Shown here: positions 26,696 through 36,879 of the stretch, in pieces | Numbering within the stretch: position 1 is the first letter of the stretch | Layout: each line of letters starts with the position of its first letter | Assembly (NCBI RefSeq): GCF_900111105.1 | Contig: NZ_FOGC01000002.1 | Span: 62,001 to 126,000, forward strand | Length of the DNA: 64,000 nucleotides | Reading direction: 5' to 3' | DNA from: Rosenbergiella nectarea | GTDB lineage: Bacteria > Pseudomonadota > Gammaproteobacteria > Enterobacterales > Enterobacteriaceae | Notes under the pieces: model-generated | Told to the model about the DNA's origin: nothing | Seen by the model: only the letters and a program-made list of their open reading frames with translations | Databases searched by the model: none | Position numbers and translations under genes: made by a program

Positions 26696-27484
26696 TTGCT
26701 AACCTCTGGACGTGATAGGATAGTTGATTATATTCATCACCCGGTCGCTGCCGCTAACATAATTGAAGACTTCGGTGGGAATGAAGAAACCATAGCAGCA
26801 GCCTACCTCCATGACACGATAGAAGATACCGCAGTTACCTATGAATACATCAAGGATAACTTCAATGAGCGTATTGCTGATATGGTGCATGCGGTAACCA
26901 AGCCACCAAAAATAAAAGGGCTATCAAGGTCCCAGCGATTCGTTGATGAAGTAAAGCGCTTAGTAAAAGTTAGCGACATACAAGCTCTGGCTATCAAACT
27001 TGCCGATATCATAGATAACACATCAACTGTCGTTAATGGTGATAAGGCTTTTTCGGCTGTGTCTCTGGCAGGGAAAATACTGACGGTTAATTTAGTTTTT
27101 CGCGATAGTGCGGAATTTGATTCTCATTTCCTTGGTCTACTCGATGAGGCTAAATTAGTTTTATTCGCAAGCGTGGATAAGCTAGAGGGTACCCACAAAG
27201 ATGATCACGCCTCGGCTATAAAAAGTTTAGGTGACGCTTTATTGCAGGATCCAGATATTAAAAAACCCATTACACCGGCACAAATGGAAGCGAGGAACAG
27301 CAACGACATTAAGCGTTGTTCGTTTTGCGGGAATTCAATTTTAGGGTTTAGCGAGAATAAGACTGTTTACGGTAAAAAATGGAACTTCGTAGACTGCCCG
27401 GCGTGCGGTTGCCGCGGCCCGTTCGGTTTAACAGCTCAACAAGGTATCGATAGCTGGAACAGCGCGGAACGTAATTTTAAATAA
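26696..27484 (+). CDS. Truncated HD-domain hydrolase fused to a Lar-type zinc ribbon
   Basis: Residues about 1-190 match RelA/SpoT-type HD hydrolases of phages (IHHPVAAANII, AAAYLHDTIEDT, IKLADIIDN), which cleave nucleotides such as (p)ppGpp. The C-terminal 60 residues (CSFCGNS, then CPACGCRGPFG and GIDSWNSAERN) are a Lar-family zinc ribbon, linked to relief of type I restriction. The first catalytic region (AHxGQ-R with the leading His) is missing: the frame opens after a TGA and the only start is TTG 26696. It may be a 5'-truncated gene. It is AT-richer than its flanks and phage-like. Confidence 0.6.
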   Translation: MLTSGRDRIVDYIHHPVAAANIIEDFGGNEETIAAAYLHDTIEDTAVTYEYIKDNFNERIADMVHAVTKPPKIKGLSRSQRFVDEVKRLVKVSDIQALAIKLADIIDNTSTVVNGDKAFSAVSLAGKILTVNLVFRDSAEFDSHFLGLLDEAKLVLFASVDKLEGTHKDDHASAIKSLGDALLQDPDIKKPITPAQMEARNSNDIKRCSFCGNSILGFSENKTVYGKKWNFVDCPACGCRGPFGLTAQQGIDSWNSAERNFK

Positions 27485-27489
27485 CAAGG

Positions 27490-27966
27490 ATGTTTTCTGG
27501 ACGTAGTAATTTCGATTTAGACGGTGTGATGTGTGATAACTCTCACTGAGCGTACCTAGTACTACCAAAGTATGTTCAGCATATCAATGAATCTTGGCAC
27601 CAGTACGTCGCACAGTGCGGTAATGACGTCCCGCTAGCACCTGCTATTGAGATGTTTCGGGCGATCGATAGCGTTCACTACGCAATTATCATAACGAGCC
27701 GTCAGGACCTTTTTAGACAGGAAACTACGCAGTGGATTCATACCCACGTTGACCATAAGTTAAGTAAGCTCCAGTTCTTTACGCGGCCTAACGATGTCTC
27801 GTGCCCACCAGCTGAGTTCAAAGTGGGGTTGGTTGAACGATTTATGGCTGGTGGCCATAACATTCTATTTACTGTAGACGACGATCCGGACGTTTGCACC
27901 GCTTACAACGCGCTTGGCATCCCTACGTTTACGCCACCTACTAAGTGCTCAAGCTTGGCAAGCTAA
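27490..27966 (+). pseudogene. HAD-type phosphatase broken by one in-frame stop
   Basis: The frame from ATG 27490 reads FDLDGVMCDNSH, meets TGA at 27547-27549, then continues open to 27966. HAD motifs are otherwise intact: DLDGV (motif I), IIITSRQD (motif II), and VDDDPDVC (motif IV). The layout without a cap domain resembles phage nucleotide or 3'-phosphatases. A CGA-to-TGA change would explain the stop. It follows the HD/Lar gene by 5 bp, suggesting a former operon. The part after 27652 could still be made but lacks the nucleophile. Confidence 0.72.
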
Positions 27967-27972
27967 ATAAAA

Positions 27973-27991
27973 AGCCACCCGCTAGGTGGCT
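27973..27991 (+). terminator. Possible weak terminator
   Basis: AGCCACC-CGCT-AGGTGGCT stem just after the broken HAD gene. The T-tract is poor. Confidence 0.45.
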
Positions 27992-28040
27992 AATACCTTC
28001 TGTTAAAACCCATTGAAATATCACCTGCAGGGTATATTAT

Positions 28041-28074
28041 ATAGCCTATAGTTTATATAATGGATGTAGGCTAT
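28041..28074 (+). promoter_or_regulatory. higBA operator with promoter elements
   Basis: The 8-bp inverted repeat ATAGCCTA/TAGGCTAT spans 28041-28074 and overlaps the toxin start codon. A TTGAAA (28013-28018) with TATTAT (28035-28040), spacing 16, is a suitable promoter. The arrangement fits autoregulation by antitoxin or toxin-antitoxin complex. Confidence 0.6.
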
Positions 28075-28426
28075 GGATTGGGAAGTAGAAACCCGAGAGT
28101 TGTTTGATGACTGGCTCTTTACTCAAGAAGAGAGTGTACAGGTTGAATTTGTCGCGGCCTTAACCATTGTTGAGAAGTTTGGCCCACAGTTATCTAGGCC
28201 CTACGCAGACACAATAAACGGCTCTAAGCACGCCAATATGAAAGAGCTGATCGTTCAGATTAACGGCCACCCTTTTAGGGCCTTTTATGCTTTCGACCCA
28301 ACGCGGCGCGCTATCGTGTGTTGTGCTGGTGACAAGAAAGGTAAGGACGAGAAAAAGTTTTATAAAAAAATGATTAAAACGGCTGATAGTGAGTTTGATG
28401 ATCACTTGGCAAGTTTGGAGGATTAA
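28073..28426 (+). CDS. higB: Type II toxin, RelE/HigB (Gp49-like) family
   Basis: 117-aa toxin of the phage-derived Gp49-like HigB family, expected to be a ribosome-dependent mRNA endonuclease. Typical features are KELIVQINGHPFRAFYAFDPTRRAIVC and the conserved GDKKGKDEKKFYKKMI segment. The toxin gene comes first, as in higBA loci, three bases before the antitoxin. Its promoter carries an operator-like repeat over the start codon. Confidence 0.88.
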   Translation: MDWEVETRELFDDWLFTQEESVQVEFVAALTIVEKFGPQLSRPYADTINGSKHANMKELIVQINGHPFRAFYAFDPTRRAIVCCAGDKKGKDEKKFYKKMIKTADSEFDDHLASLED

Positions 28427-28429
28427 ATT

Positions 28430-28729
28430 ATGTCGAAACTCGCAGAACTAAGGGCCCGACTTCCAAAAGAAGCTCAGGAGCAAGTCGATCAGCGCGTCGT
28501 TGAGATGAGACGAGAAATCACCTTACGTACGCTACGTAAAGAGCTTGAGGTTTCTCAGGTTAATCTCGCACGTAGCATGGGCGTTACTCAGCCTTCTGTG
28601 GTTAAGATGGAAAGGGAGGACAGTGACCCGAAACTATCCACTCTTAAGCGCTACGTATCAGGCTTGGGCGGAGAGCTTAACCTCGAGGTATCTTTACCTG
28701 ACGGTCGGCGAATCACACTGAGCCTGTAA
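28430..28729 (+). CDS. higA: HigA-type antitoxin, XRE helix-turn-helix
   Basis: 99 aa with a central XRE helix-turn-helix (about 43-70: VSQVNLARSMGVTQPSVVKME). The C-terminal SGLGGELNLEVSLPDGRRITL is typical of antitoxins paired with Gp49-like toxins. It neutralises HigB and represses the operon. Its ribosome site overlaps the toxin end (GGAGGATTAAATT). Confidence 0.9.
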   Translation: MSKLAELRARLPKEAQEQVDQRVVEMRREITLRTLRKELEVSQVNLARSMGVTQPSVVKMEREDSDPKLSTLKRYVSGLGGELNLEVSLPDGRRITLSL

Positions 28730-28772
28730 CGCGTAAAGACTATAGCGAGCATGTCCTCGCTAGGGTTTGCTA

Positions 28773-28991
28773 TCACCGCTCAGATTGCTTTAACAGTGAC
28801 TCCCATATCTCTTTTAATTTGAAATAAGCCATAGCTTCATCGCCAGTTTTCGCAGCGCGAATCATCCGATCGCACCACTGCGAAGGGATTTCTTTATTTT
28901 CCAGGTAAAATACCCATAAACATTCGGGTGTCCAGTTTAGATGATCTGATTTGTCGATAATGGCTCGTAAACACCAAAGAAGGTCGATAAA
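28773..28991 (-). pseudogene. 3' fragment of an unrecognised gene
   Basis: The minus strand is open from about 29038 to TGA 28773 and reads ...LLWCLRAIIDKSDHLNWTPE and on to a helical, soluble C-terminus ending in LLKQSER. No usable start codon exists in frame, and the upstream part runs through the gsi terminator, so only a 5'-truncated tail remains. The family was not recognised. Confidence 0.4.
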
Positions 28992-29015
28992 AGAAAAAGG
29001 GCCTGAAGCGGCCCT
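28990..29015 (-). terminator. Terminator of the gsi operon
   Basis: On the minus strand AGGGCC-GCTTCA-GGCCCT is followed by a TTTTTCTTTT tract, about 30 bases after the gsiD stop. Confidence 0.88.
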
Positions 29016-29044
29016 GAAGAGAAGATGTCGTGCAAGTCAGCGAC

Positions 29045-29950
29045 TTATTTACGTAACTTGGGGTCAAGCGCATCGCGTAAGCCATCTCCTAATAAGTTAA
29101 ATGCCAGCACGGTGAGAAAGATGGCCAGAATAGGAAATAGTGCGACATGCGGCGCCATGACCATATCTGAACGTGCCTCATTGAGCATCGCGCCCCATTC
29201 AGGCGTCGGCGGTTGAGCCCCTAATCCAATAAATGACAGGCTGGCGGCAGAGATAATCGAGACGCCGATGCGCAGGGTAAAAAAGACCACAACTGAGGAG
29301 AAGGTGCCCGGTAGAATATGCTTGAGTAAAATATGAGTAGTCGAGGCACCTATGCTGCGTGCCGACTCTACCCAGGTGAGTTGTTTCAACACCAAGGTAT
29401 TGCCACGAACCAGTCGAGCAAAGGCGGGGATACTGAAAATGGCGACCGCTATCACAACGTTAGACATGCCGGGTCCCATCAAGGCAACCACTGCAATCGC
29501 TAATAGGATCCCCGGAAAGGCAAATAATACGTCACAGATACGCATAATAATCCTATCTGCCCATCCCTCGTAATACCCAGCAATTAAGCCCAATATTGTT
29601 CCAATAATCGACCCCAGTGCAACGGAAAAGACCCCCGCTAAGAGCGAAATACGCGTTCCCAAGATGACTCGGCTGAAGATATCTCGCCCCAATGCATCCA
29701 CGCCGAACCAGTGCATCAGGCTAGGGCCTTGGTCTATACGGTCATAATCGAAGTAGTTCTCGGCATCAAAAGGTGTCAGCCAAGGTGCAAAAATTGCAAT
29801 GATAAAAAGTATTATGACAAATAACGCGGCAATCACCGCGACGGGTTGCTGGCGAAAGCGTCGCCAGAATTCGCGCAAAGGCGGCTGTGGCGTAGCCGGG
29901 TCAAGGGTTGGTAAGGACTTCAAAGCCGCTTCGCGGCGCCAATTTTTCAT
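29045..29950 (-). CDS. gsiD: Glutathione ABC transporter permease GsiD
   Basis: 301-aa DppC-type inner-membrane permease, near-identical in wording to E. coli GsiD ([33 protein letters not shown]). It has six hydrophobic segments and the EAA coupling loop in [21 protein letters not shown]. It forms the channel with GsiC and is the last gene of the four-gene gsi operon. Confidence 0.94.
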   Translation of the reverse strand: MKNWRREAALKSLPTLDPATPQPPLREFWRRFRQQPVAVIAALFVIILFIIAIFAPWLTPFDAENYFDYDRIDQGPSLMHWFGVDALGRDIFSRVILGTRISLLAGVFSVALGSIIGTILGLIAGYYEGWADRIIMRICDVLFAFPGILLAIAVVALMGPGMSNVVIAVAIFSIPAFARLVRGNTLVLKQLTWVESARSIGASTTHILLKHILPGTFSSVVVFFTLRIGVSIISAASLSFIGLGAQPPTPEWGAMLNEARSDMVMAPHVALFPILAIFLTVLAFNLLGDGLRDALDPKLRK

Positions 29951-29959
29951 GACATCTCC

Positions 29960-30880
29960 TCAGCGGTAGCGGATGGTGGGGTTAACCACAGCATAAAGGA
30001 TATCGACGACTAAATTGATCACGATAAACTCACAGGAAAATAGCAGGACTAGCGCCTGAATGACTGGGTAATCACGGTTTTCGACAGAATCGATCAGTAG
30101 ACGTCCAAGCCCTGGCCAGTTAAATACCACCTCAACGACGATCGCGCCACCTAAGAGTAAGCCGAACTGAAGTCCCATCATGGTAATGACTGGGATTAGC
30201 GCGTTACGTAAGCCATGTTTAAAGATAACGCGACGGGGAGTTAACCCTTTCGCGCGCGCCGTGCGCATATAGTCTTCCCCCAATACCTCGATAAACGACG
30301 CACGGGTGAAACGAGCCATCACCGAGGCAACTGAAGCGCCGAGAGTAAGAGACGGCAGGATATAGTGACGCCAGCTATCGGCCCCGACCGTTGGTAACCA
30401 GCCGAGCTGTACGGAGAAAATTTGCATAAGGAGTATCCCTAATGCAAAGGCGGGAAAGGAGATACCGGACACGGCAATCAACATCCCGAGCTTATCTGGC
30501 CAACGGTTACGCCATACTGCAGACGCTACACCGATAAATAAGCCAAAGAGGCATGACCACGCCATGCTACAGAGGGTTAACAGTAACGTCGGCGTAAAGC
30601 GGCTGGCGATCTCTTCACTCACCGGGCGTTGTGACGACATCGAGTGACCAAAATCGCCATGCAGTAAACGAACGATATAGTGCCAAAACTGCTGCGGCAG
30701 AGGTAAATCTAGCCCCAATTGATGGCGTACCATCGCCACGACGGTGCCGTCAGCATTAGGCCCCGCTAACAGGCGAGCCGGATCGCCAGGGAGTAGGTGG
30801 ACAAACAGAAAGACGAGAATGGCGACAATCAATAACGTCGGCAGCATCCCTAGCAAGCGTTTTAGAAAATAATTGAGCAT
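29960..30880 (-). CDS. gsiC: Glutathione ABC transporter permease GsiC
   Basis: 306-aa DppB-type permease. The N-terminal [25 protein letters not shown] and the EAA loop in [25 protein letters not shown] are present, and the end is VVNPTIRYR as usual for GsiC/DppB. Nine bases separate it from gsiD. Confidence 0.94.
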   Translation of the reverse strand: MLNYFLKRLLGMLPTLLIVAILVFLFVHLLPGDPARLLAGPNADGTVVAMVRHQLGLDLPLPQQFWHYIVRLLHGDFGHSMSSQRPVSEEIASRFTPTLLLTLCSMAWSCLFGLFIGVASAVWRNRWPDKLGMLIAVSGISFPAFALGILLMQIFSVQLGWLPTVGADSWRHYILPSLTLGASVASVMARFTRASFIEVLGEDYMRTARAKGLTPRRVIFKHGLRNALIPVITMMGLQFGLLLGGAIVVEVVFNWPGLGRLLIDSVENRDYPVIQALVLLFSCEFIVINLVVDILYAVVNPTIRYR

Positions 30881-30923
30881 GCGTATTCTCGAGTTGTGGG
30901 CAGGGGGGGCCTGCCCGAGACAA

Positions 30924-32462
30924 TCACTTCAGGTCGGCATTATCAAAATCAAAACCGGTATCTGGCATGACATTGAAATGAGTAAGGGCCTTATTGTTGG
31001 CCGAAACTAACTTTTCAACCACCAATGGGATCCAAGGTTGGTCATGCCAAATCTTATCTTGCGCGTCTTTATAGAAAGCATTTTTCTTGGCGGCATCGAT
31101 CGCATTCAAGGCATCGGCTAAATCTTTATCCACCTGAGGGTTACTATAGAAAGCGGTATTAAAGATGGCGGGTGGCCAAGAGCGGGTCGCAAACAGTGGC
31201 GTTAACGCCCAGTTAGCCTCGCCTGTCGAGGCGGTCCAACCAGTATAGAACATCCGTACGCCGCTCTCTTTTTGTCCCTTATCTTCAACCTGTGCAGCAC
31301 GTTGCCCTGCATCCATTGCCGTCACCTGAGCTTTAATTCCCACCATGGCGAGCTGTTGCTGGGTAAATTGTAACACTTTCTGCGCGGTCGAGTGGTTATG
31401 TGACGACCATAAGGTGGTTTGGAACCCTTGTGGGTAGCCGGCTTCTTTTAACAGTTGACGCGCTTTCGCCGGGTCATAAGGAATGGCCGGGTAGTGTTGG
31501 GCATCGGCAATCGCAGGTGGCACAATCCCAGTAGCGGGGGTGGCATAGCCTGCAAACGCCACCTTAGCTAAGGCTTCACGGTTGATCGCATAGTTTAAGG
31601 CTTCGCGGACTTTCGGATTATCGAAAGGCTTTTGGGTTACGTTAAGGCTGATGTAGCGCTGCATAATCGATGGCCAGCTCACCACATCCAGCTTACTGTT
31701 TGCCTTTAAGCGTGGCGCTTGCTCGTAAGGGATCGGATAAGCGAAGTCCGCTTCTCCGGTTTGTAACATCGCCGCACGGGTATTGTTATCGGCGACGGGA
31801 CGCCAGACGATACTGTCTAATTTAGGTAACCCTTTCTGCCAATAATTAGGCCATTTTTTTACCGTCATGGCGTCGGTCTGGTTCCAGCTTACAAATTGAT
31901 AAGGGCCGGTCCCGACCGGATGAAAGCCAATCTGCTTACCGTATTTTTGTAGGGCGGTAGGCGAAATCATCACGGCAGAAGGGTGAGCCAAGGTATTGAT
32001 AAAGGCCGAGAATGGCTTTTTCAGCGTGATTTTAACGGTATGGGCATCGACAGCCTCGGTCTTAGCGATATCATTAAATAAATTGTAGCGTTTTAAATGA
32101 CTATCCGGATTGCTGGCACGATCAAGATTGACCTTAACGGCTTGTGCATCAAACGGGGTTCCATCTTGGAAAGTGACATTAGGCCGTAGGGTAAGTGTAT
32201 AGGTCAGTCCATCGTTGCTGACTTTATAGCCTTCCGCCAGCACCGGTTTGATCTTCATGTTCTCATCAAAGCCGTAAAGCCCTTGATAAAACGACTTGGC
32301 AACGCTTTGCGAAAGGGTGTCATTCGCATCGTAAGGATCAAGCGTCGTGAAGTTCGAGCCCACCGCGACAACGATATTTTTAGCCGCGAAGCTCGATACA
32401 CTGACTAGGCTTGCGGTCATACCTACCGCAATAAGCCAAGGGAGCTGGCGTTTGGTGATCAT
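30924..32462 (-). CDS. gsiB: Glutathione-binding periplasmic protein GsiB
   Basis: 512-aa family 5 solute-binding protein with a signal peptide cleaved near residue 26 (VSSFA-AK). The mature part opens [18 protein letters not shown], as in GsiB. It captures glutathione in the periplasm for GsiACD. The start codon overlaps the gsiA stop by 4 bases. Confidence 0.93.
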   Translation of the reverse strand: MITKRQLPWLIAVGMTASLVSVSSFAAKNIVVAVGSNFTTLDPYDANDTLSQSVAKSFYQGLYGFDENMKIKPVLAEGYKVSNDGLTYTLTLRPNVTFQDGTPFDAQAVKVNLDRASNPDSHLKRYNLFNDIAKTEAVDAHTVKITLKKPFSAFINTLAHPSAVMISPTALQKYGKQIGFHPVGTGPYQFVSWNQTDAMTVKKWPNYWQKGLPKLDSIVWRPVADNNTRAAMLQTGEADFAYPIPYEQAPRLKANSKLDVVSWPSIMQRYISLNVTQKPFDNPKVREALNYAINREALAKVAFAGYATPATGIVPPAIADAQHYPAIPYDPAKARQLLKEAGYPQGFQTTLWSSHNHSTAQKVLQFTQQQLAMVGIKAQVTAMDAGQRAAQVEDKGQKESGVRMFYTGWTASTGEANWALTPLFATRSWPPAIFNTAFYSNPQVDKDLADALNAIDAAKKNAFYKDAQDKIWHDQPWIPLVVEKLVSANNKALTHFNVMPDTGFDFDNADLK

Positions 32463-34369
32463 AAAGTCTCTCCTGTCTGCAATGAAGGGGGTGCCGCATG
32501 GGTCGGCGATAAAGGTGAGGTCGACGCGTTTGTCGCAACATAATGCCCAGGGGCCACTTCATTGAAGGTTACGCGTTCGGGGCCTTTTCCTAAGGGATAG
32601 ATGGCGCTAGGGATCTCTTCAACCGCTGAAGAGGTCAGGGGGCGCTGACTTCTTGGGTCAGCAACCGGCACAGCATTAAGTAACTTTTGAGTATAAGGGT
32701 GTTGAGGCGCGGCGAAGATCGCCGCACGGGGCCCCATCTCCACGATTTGTCCTTGATACATGACGGCCACACGGTGGCTAATACGCTCGACAACCGCCAT
32801 ATCATGGGAAATAAAGAGGAAAGCCAGTCCCTGCTCGCGCTGTAAGTCGAGAAGCAGATTGATAATTTGGGCCTGCACCGAGACATCTAAGGCTGAGACG
32901 GACTCGTCAGCAACGATCAGTTTAGGATTAGAGGCTAGCGAGCGGGCAATACAGATACGTTGGCGCTGCCCACCGGAAAATTGATGCGGGTAACGCAACG
33001 CATGTTCTGCTAAGAGGCCGACTTTTTCCAATAGCTGATGGACGCGCTGTTGAGCTTGGGCTGGCGAAGCCAGCTTATGTACCAACAGTGGCTCCATAAT
33101 CGAATAGCCCACAGTTTTACGTGGGTCGAGTGACGCATAGGGATCTTGGAAAATAAACTGAATTTGCTGGCGTAAGGTATTCAGCGCCGAGCCGGTTAAC
33201 TGATCGATACGCTGCCCATTAAAGGTGATCGCGCCCTGCTGGCTATTGACCAATTGTAGTAGCGCACGACCAGTCGTCGATTTACCGCAGCCGGATTCAC
33301 CCACTAGCGCCAAGGTTTCGCCCGCACGCAGATCGAAGCTTAGGTGTTCTACTGCATGCACTTCGCTGACGACGCGATTAAGGAAGCCACCACGTAGTGG
33401 AAAGCGGGTAACTAAATCTCGCACTTGCAGAAGAGGAGCGCCTTGATGATCCACGGTATCTCTCTCTGGGAGGGGAGACAGTGAAGAGGTTGGGGCATTA
33501 ATCAGCTCAAATTTCTGTGGATAGTGCTTACCCTGCATATCCCCTAAGCGCGGGACGGCTGCTAACAGCTGGCGAGTGTAGGTATGCTGCGGTGCATGGA
33601 ACAACGCGTTAACCGCTGCGGTTTCAACGGTTTTACCTTGTCGTAGAACGGTCACGCGGTCGGCCATCTCTGCTACCACGCCCATGTCATGGGTGATGAA
33701 TAAGACGCCGGTATCGAGTTCTTGTTGAAGCTCACGGATCAAGGTCAGTATCTGTGCTTGGAGCGTGACATCAAGCGCTGTTGTTGGCTCATCGGCAATA
33801 AGTAAAGCGGGTTTACAGCTGAGTGCCATAGCGATCATCACGCGCTGGCGCATACCGCCAGAAAGTTGATGCGGGTAACGTTGCAAAATCTCTTTAGCAG
33901 CGGGGATCCGCACGCGTTCTAATAATTCAATACTTTGTTGATGGGCCTGTGCTTGGCTGAGCGGTTGATGCTGGCGTAACGATTCAATCAGTTGGTTACC
34001 CACTGTGAATACCGGGTTTAACGAGGTCATGGGTTCTTGAAAGATCATGGCCACATCGGCCCCTCGTACCTTCTGCCAAGCCGTCTCATTTAGCGCGCTT
34101 AAGTCAATCTGTTGTCCATTACGGCGCTGTAACCAACGCTGACCGCTGACTCGCGCCTGATTAGGTAACAGCCCCATTAGCGCAAGTGAACTCACCGATT
34201 TACCCGATCCGGATTCACCGACTAATGCGAGGGTTTCACCGCGGTCTATCGTTAAGTGTAGATCCTCGACCACAGTATAGGGCTGAGCCTCGCCAGGAAA
34301 GGTGATATTAAGATTGTCGACCTGCAAAACGCGCTTTGCGTGATGTCGCTGATTATTCGTTTCCGACAA
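32459..34369 (-). CDS. gsiA: Glutathione ABC transporter ATPase GsiA (two NBDs)
   Basis: 636-aa fused ATPase. NBD1 has Walker A GESGSGKS, signature LSGGMRQR and Walker [16 protein letters not shown]2 has [16 protein letters not shown] and [12 protein letters not shown], where Ser replaces the usual Pro in the Walker B loop as is common in this family. It is first in the operon gsiABCD. The upstream iaaA gene of E. coli is absent here. Confidence 0.94.
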   Translation of the reverse strand: MSETNNQRHHAKRVLQVDNLNITFPGEAQPYTVVEDLHLTIDRGETLALVGESGSGKSVSSLALMGLLPNQARVSGQRWLQRRNGQQIDLSALNETAWQKVRGADVAMIFQEPMTSLNPVFTVGNQLIESLRQHQPLSQAQAHQQSIELLERVRIPAAKEILQRYPHQLSGGMRQRVMIAMALSCKPALLIADEPTTALDVTLQAQILTLIRELQQELDTGVLFITHDMGVVAEMADRVTVLRQGKTVETAAVNALFHAPQHTYTRQLLAAVPRLGDMQGKHYPQKFELINAPTSSLSPLPERDTVDHQGAPLLQVRDLVTRFPLRGGFLNRVVSEVHAVEHLSFDLRAGETLALVGESGCGKSTTGRALLQLVNSQQGAITFNGQRIDQLTGSALNTLRQQIQFIFQDPYASLDPRKTVGYSIMEPLLVHKLASPAQAQQRVHQLLEKVGLLAEHALRYPHQFSGGQRQRICIARSLASNPKLIVADESVSALDVSVQAQIINLLLDLQREQGLAFLFISHDMAVVERISHRVAVMYQGQIVEMGPRAAIFAAPQHPYTQKLLNAVPVADPRSQRPLTSSAVEEIPSAIYPLGKGPERVTFNEVAPGHYVATNASTSPLSPTHAAPPSLQTGETL

Positions 34370-34695
34370 CGTTGACTCTCCCTTTAATTGCTATGCTAAA
34401 AGACGCCCATTCCCTGAATAAGCTCGCCTTATCTCAGGAAAAATACTGAGAGAAAAACAGTGATAGGTTTAATGATAGGCTATTTTGACTATAAAAAGTC
34501 CCAGTCAGGAAGTAAATGCTTAACATTTTCACATTGATAATATTTTATTATGTTCGAGCTGAAAATAATCTAATGTAAACAATATAATGATCCCGCTAAC
34601 TTGGCCGATAAATAGGGTGACGAGATCAGTTGAGATGTATTCGCCTAGTGTTGGTGAACGGAAAATCACTTTTACTTACTATAGGACGCACGCTG
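34370..34695. other. Divergent promoter region between gsiA and a secreted-protein gene
   Basis: AT-rich, no gene. It holds a TATAAT at 34583-34588 upstream of the plus-strand gene. The minus strand must carry the gsi promoter. I saw no known regulator site. Confidence 0.45.
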
Positions 34696-35469
34696 ATGAA
34701 AAGACTTTCATTTGGACTTTTACCGCTATTTGTCACCTCTTTAGCATTCGCTGATCCGACCATTCATTATGAAGCACCAAATGGCCATGATTACGATGGA
34801 CTATCAGTCAAGGTCAAGGTCGAGAAGATGACCAAGCAAAAAGGCTATTATTGGGCAAATACCTTTATTTTTTACGAAGGGAATCATCAAGGCTATATGG
34901 GGATCCAACCTCGTGAGTCAGGCAGTCAAAATTTAGCGATATTTAGCGTGTTTGGCAGTGGTGCCAAATCTAGCTCGCCGAATTGTAATAGTGGCGCTGA
35001 TGGCGGCTCGGGTGTGTCTTGTCGGGTACAGTATGAGTTCGTACCGGGTGTAAATTATCAACTGAGTATTACACAGCAGCCAAACAGCGAAGCCGGATTC
35101 AATTTATGGCGGGGGACAATCACCGACCTCGATCAGGGAAAAACCACGACGATTGGCGAATATATGACCCCCACCTCTTGGGGAAAACTATGGCGTAAAG
35201 CGACCTTTTTTGATGAGTGGTTTCCGTTTAACGCCGGGCCAAAAGATCCTGCCAAACGCGATTGTGTCCCTTATGCAAAATTGTTGACGTGGAATCCGGT
35301 ATTTATCCGCCAAGGCGAGCAAACCGTCTCGAGTGTGAAAGGGTCTCGTATCACTTCTGGGCAGGATAAGTGCGCCGTCGAACAGGGGGCACCCAATGTT
35401 CGGTTAACCCTAGGTAGCGACTATCACAGCGTAGAAACCGGTATTTTTAGCCCATCCGCTAAGCAATAA
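34696..35469 (+). CDS. Secreted protein, possibly DUF3472-like
   Basis: 257 aa with a signal peptide MKRLSFGLLPLFVTSLAFA (cut before DPTIHY). The mature beta-rich domain contains YYWANTFIFYEGNHQGYMGIQ and four cysteines (C in SPNCNS, VSCRV, RDCVP, DKCAV), likely two periplasmic disulfides. The Trp- and Gly-rich pattern resembles DUF3472 proteins, which may bind carbohydrate; this is a tentative match. The 34696 ATG is chosen over an upstream TTG because only it gives a signal peptide. Confidence 0.62.
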   Translation: MKRLSFGLLPLFVTSLAFADPTIHYEAPNGHDYDGLSVKVKVEKMTKQKGYYWANTFIFYEGNHQGYMGIQPRESGSQNLAIFSVFGSGAKSSSPNCNSGADGGSGVSCRVQYEFVPGVNYQLSITQQPNSEAGFNLWRGTITDLDQGKTTTIGEYMTPTSWGKLWRKATFFDEWFPFNAGPKDPAKRDCVPYAKLLTWNPVFIRQGEQTVSSVKGSRITSGQDKCAVEQGAPNVRLTLGSDYHSVETGIFSPSAKQ

Positions 35470-35478
35470 CCTGATTGC

Positions 35479-36264
35479 TTAAGAGGGCAGAGCGGACAGC
35501 CGGCAGTTAGCCAACACGGGTAACTGCTGACGCACGTTATCAATATGGTCTTTCGCTATCTCGCTATACAGTAATTGTGTTCGTTCCCCCGCTTGCGCGA
35601 TGACCAAGCCTAGCGGGTCGACCACCATGCTATGGCCTATATTTTTCGGGCCACACTCTCCTGCCGCGATAAGATAACAGGTATTTTCTAAGGCCCGTGC
35701 ACGGGTTAACAGCTCCCAATGTAGCTCCTTATTCGCCCCTTTTAACCACGCGGCAGGTAGGATAAGTAAATCAGCCCCTTGCCTCGCCAAGGCACGAGCC
35801 ATCTCCGGGAAGCGCAGGTCGTAGCAGGTCATCACCCCAAGCGTAAACTCGCCGACCATTACTAGTGGAGGCAGGTGTTTGCCTGCGACCACGTTATCTG
35901 ATTCACGCAAGGTAAAGGCATCATAAAGATGAATCTTGTCATAGGTTAGGACGATCTCCCCACCCTGCAATACAATCAGCACGTTGCGTGCCTTACCCTC
36001 TGCCGCAGGAACATGCAGGGTGAGAATAGTCGTTATGCTGAGTGATTGCGATACCGCTAAGAGTTGTGTCACAAAGGGGCCGTCAAGCGGTTGCGCCGCC
36101 TCAATCACCCAGTGGCTTTGATCATTATCCCGCGCAAGTACCGCCTCAGGAAGGACTAAAAGTTCTGCACCCTGTTGTTCAGCACTGCGCATAAATTCAC
36201 TGATTTGAGCAGCATTGTGTTGCCACTCACGTTTCACTGGCCACTGACCCACGGCAACTTTCAT
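35479..36264 (-). CDS. Nitrilase-superfamily amidase, YbeM-like (deaminated-glutathione amidase type)
   Basis: 261-aa carbon-nitrogen hydrolase with the Glu-Lys-Cys triad in LPEAVLARD, YDKIHLYDAF and MTCYDLRFPE. It resembles E. coli YbeM and Nit1-type enzymes, which destroy deaminated glutathione formed by transaminase side reactions. ATG 36264 has AAGGGG six bases upstream and gives MKVAVGQWPV as expected. It is convergent with the secreted-protein gene. Nearness to gsiABCD and a GGCT-fold gene supports a glutathione link. Confidence 0.85.
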   Translation of the reverse strand: MKVAVGQWPVKREWQHNAAQISEFMRSAEQQGAELLVLPEAVLARDNDQSHWVIEAAQPLDGPFVTQLLAVSQSLSITTILTLHVPAAEGKARNVLIVLQGGEIVLTYDKIHLYDAFTLRESDNVVAGKHLPPLVMVGEFTLGVMTCYDLRFPEMARALARQGADLLILPAAWLKGANKELHWELLTRARALENTCYLIAAGECGPKNIGHSMVVDPLGLVIAQAGERTQLLYSEIAKDHIDNVRQQLPVLANCRLSALPS

Positions 36265-36422
36265 ACACATCCCCTTAACGACAGTTATCTCGCTGAATAA
36301 TGGGTATTTCACGTTAACTCGTCAGTAATACTCTCTATTGCCACCAGCGTCAAAGCGATTGCATTAGATTACAGAGTCATTGCAAGATAGGGCTGAGTTG
36401 ATGAACTGAGCAGGAGGGTGCG

Positions 36423-36758
36423 ATGTTGCCGCTATTTGTTTATGGTACGTTACAACCAGAACGTGAAAATGCACATATTCTCAATGAGATAGGGGGTAAG
36501 TGGCAGGCCGCGACAGTACAAGGCATTTATTACCCTCGCGGCTGGGGCGCTGCGGCAGATTTTCCAGGCATCGTGCTTGATCCGCACGGCGACTCAGTTC
36601 CTGGATTTCTTTTTAGCAGTGATAATCTGGTTAACCATTGGTCCAGCCTAGACGAATTTGAAGACGGCTATGACCGTGTGACGGTAATGGCGGTCACCGA
36701 TGAGGGGCGTGAGGTCACCGCTTGGATTTATCAGTTACAACCGCAAGAACAGGGGTAA
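36423..36758 (+). CDS. Gamma-glutamylcyclotransferase-fold protein (YtfP-like)
   Basis: 111-aa AIG2/GGCT-like protein with the signature FVYGTLQPE at residues 5-13 and the conserved acidic SLDEFEDGYDRV, whose Glu is the likely general base. GGCT enzymes release 5-oxoproline from gamma-glutamyl compounds. The role of YtfP itself is unsettled. The ribosome site is AGGAGGGTGCG. It is divergent from the amidase gene. Confidence 0.8.
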   Translation: MLPLFVYGTLQPERENAHILNEIGGKWQAATVQGIYYPRGWGAAADFPGIVLDPHGDSVPGFLFSSDNLVNHWSSLDEFEDGYDRVTVMAVTDEGREVTAWIYQLQPQEQG

Positions 36759-36879
36759 GAATATTGTTTATTTCTAGGCCTTATGTCGGATGCTTTTACC
36801 AACTGCCTTAAAAAACAGCAACTAATTCGACAGCACTGGATTAGACTAATCGGATGCTTTATACTCCCTGCCACATAAA

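Noticed and set aside
28894-29085. 63-aa minus-strand frame
   Set aside because: It overlaps the gsiD end and the terminator; another frame there gives a more protein-like tail (28773-28991).
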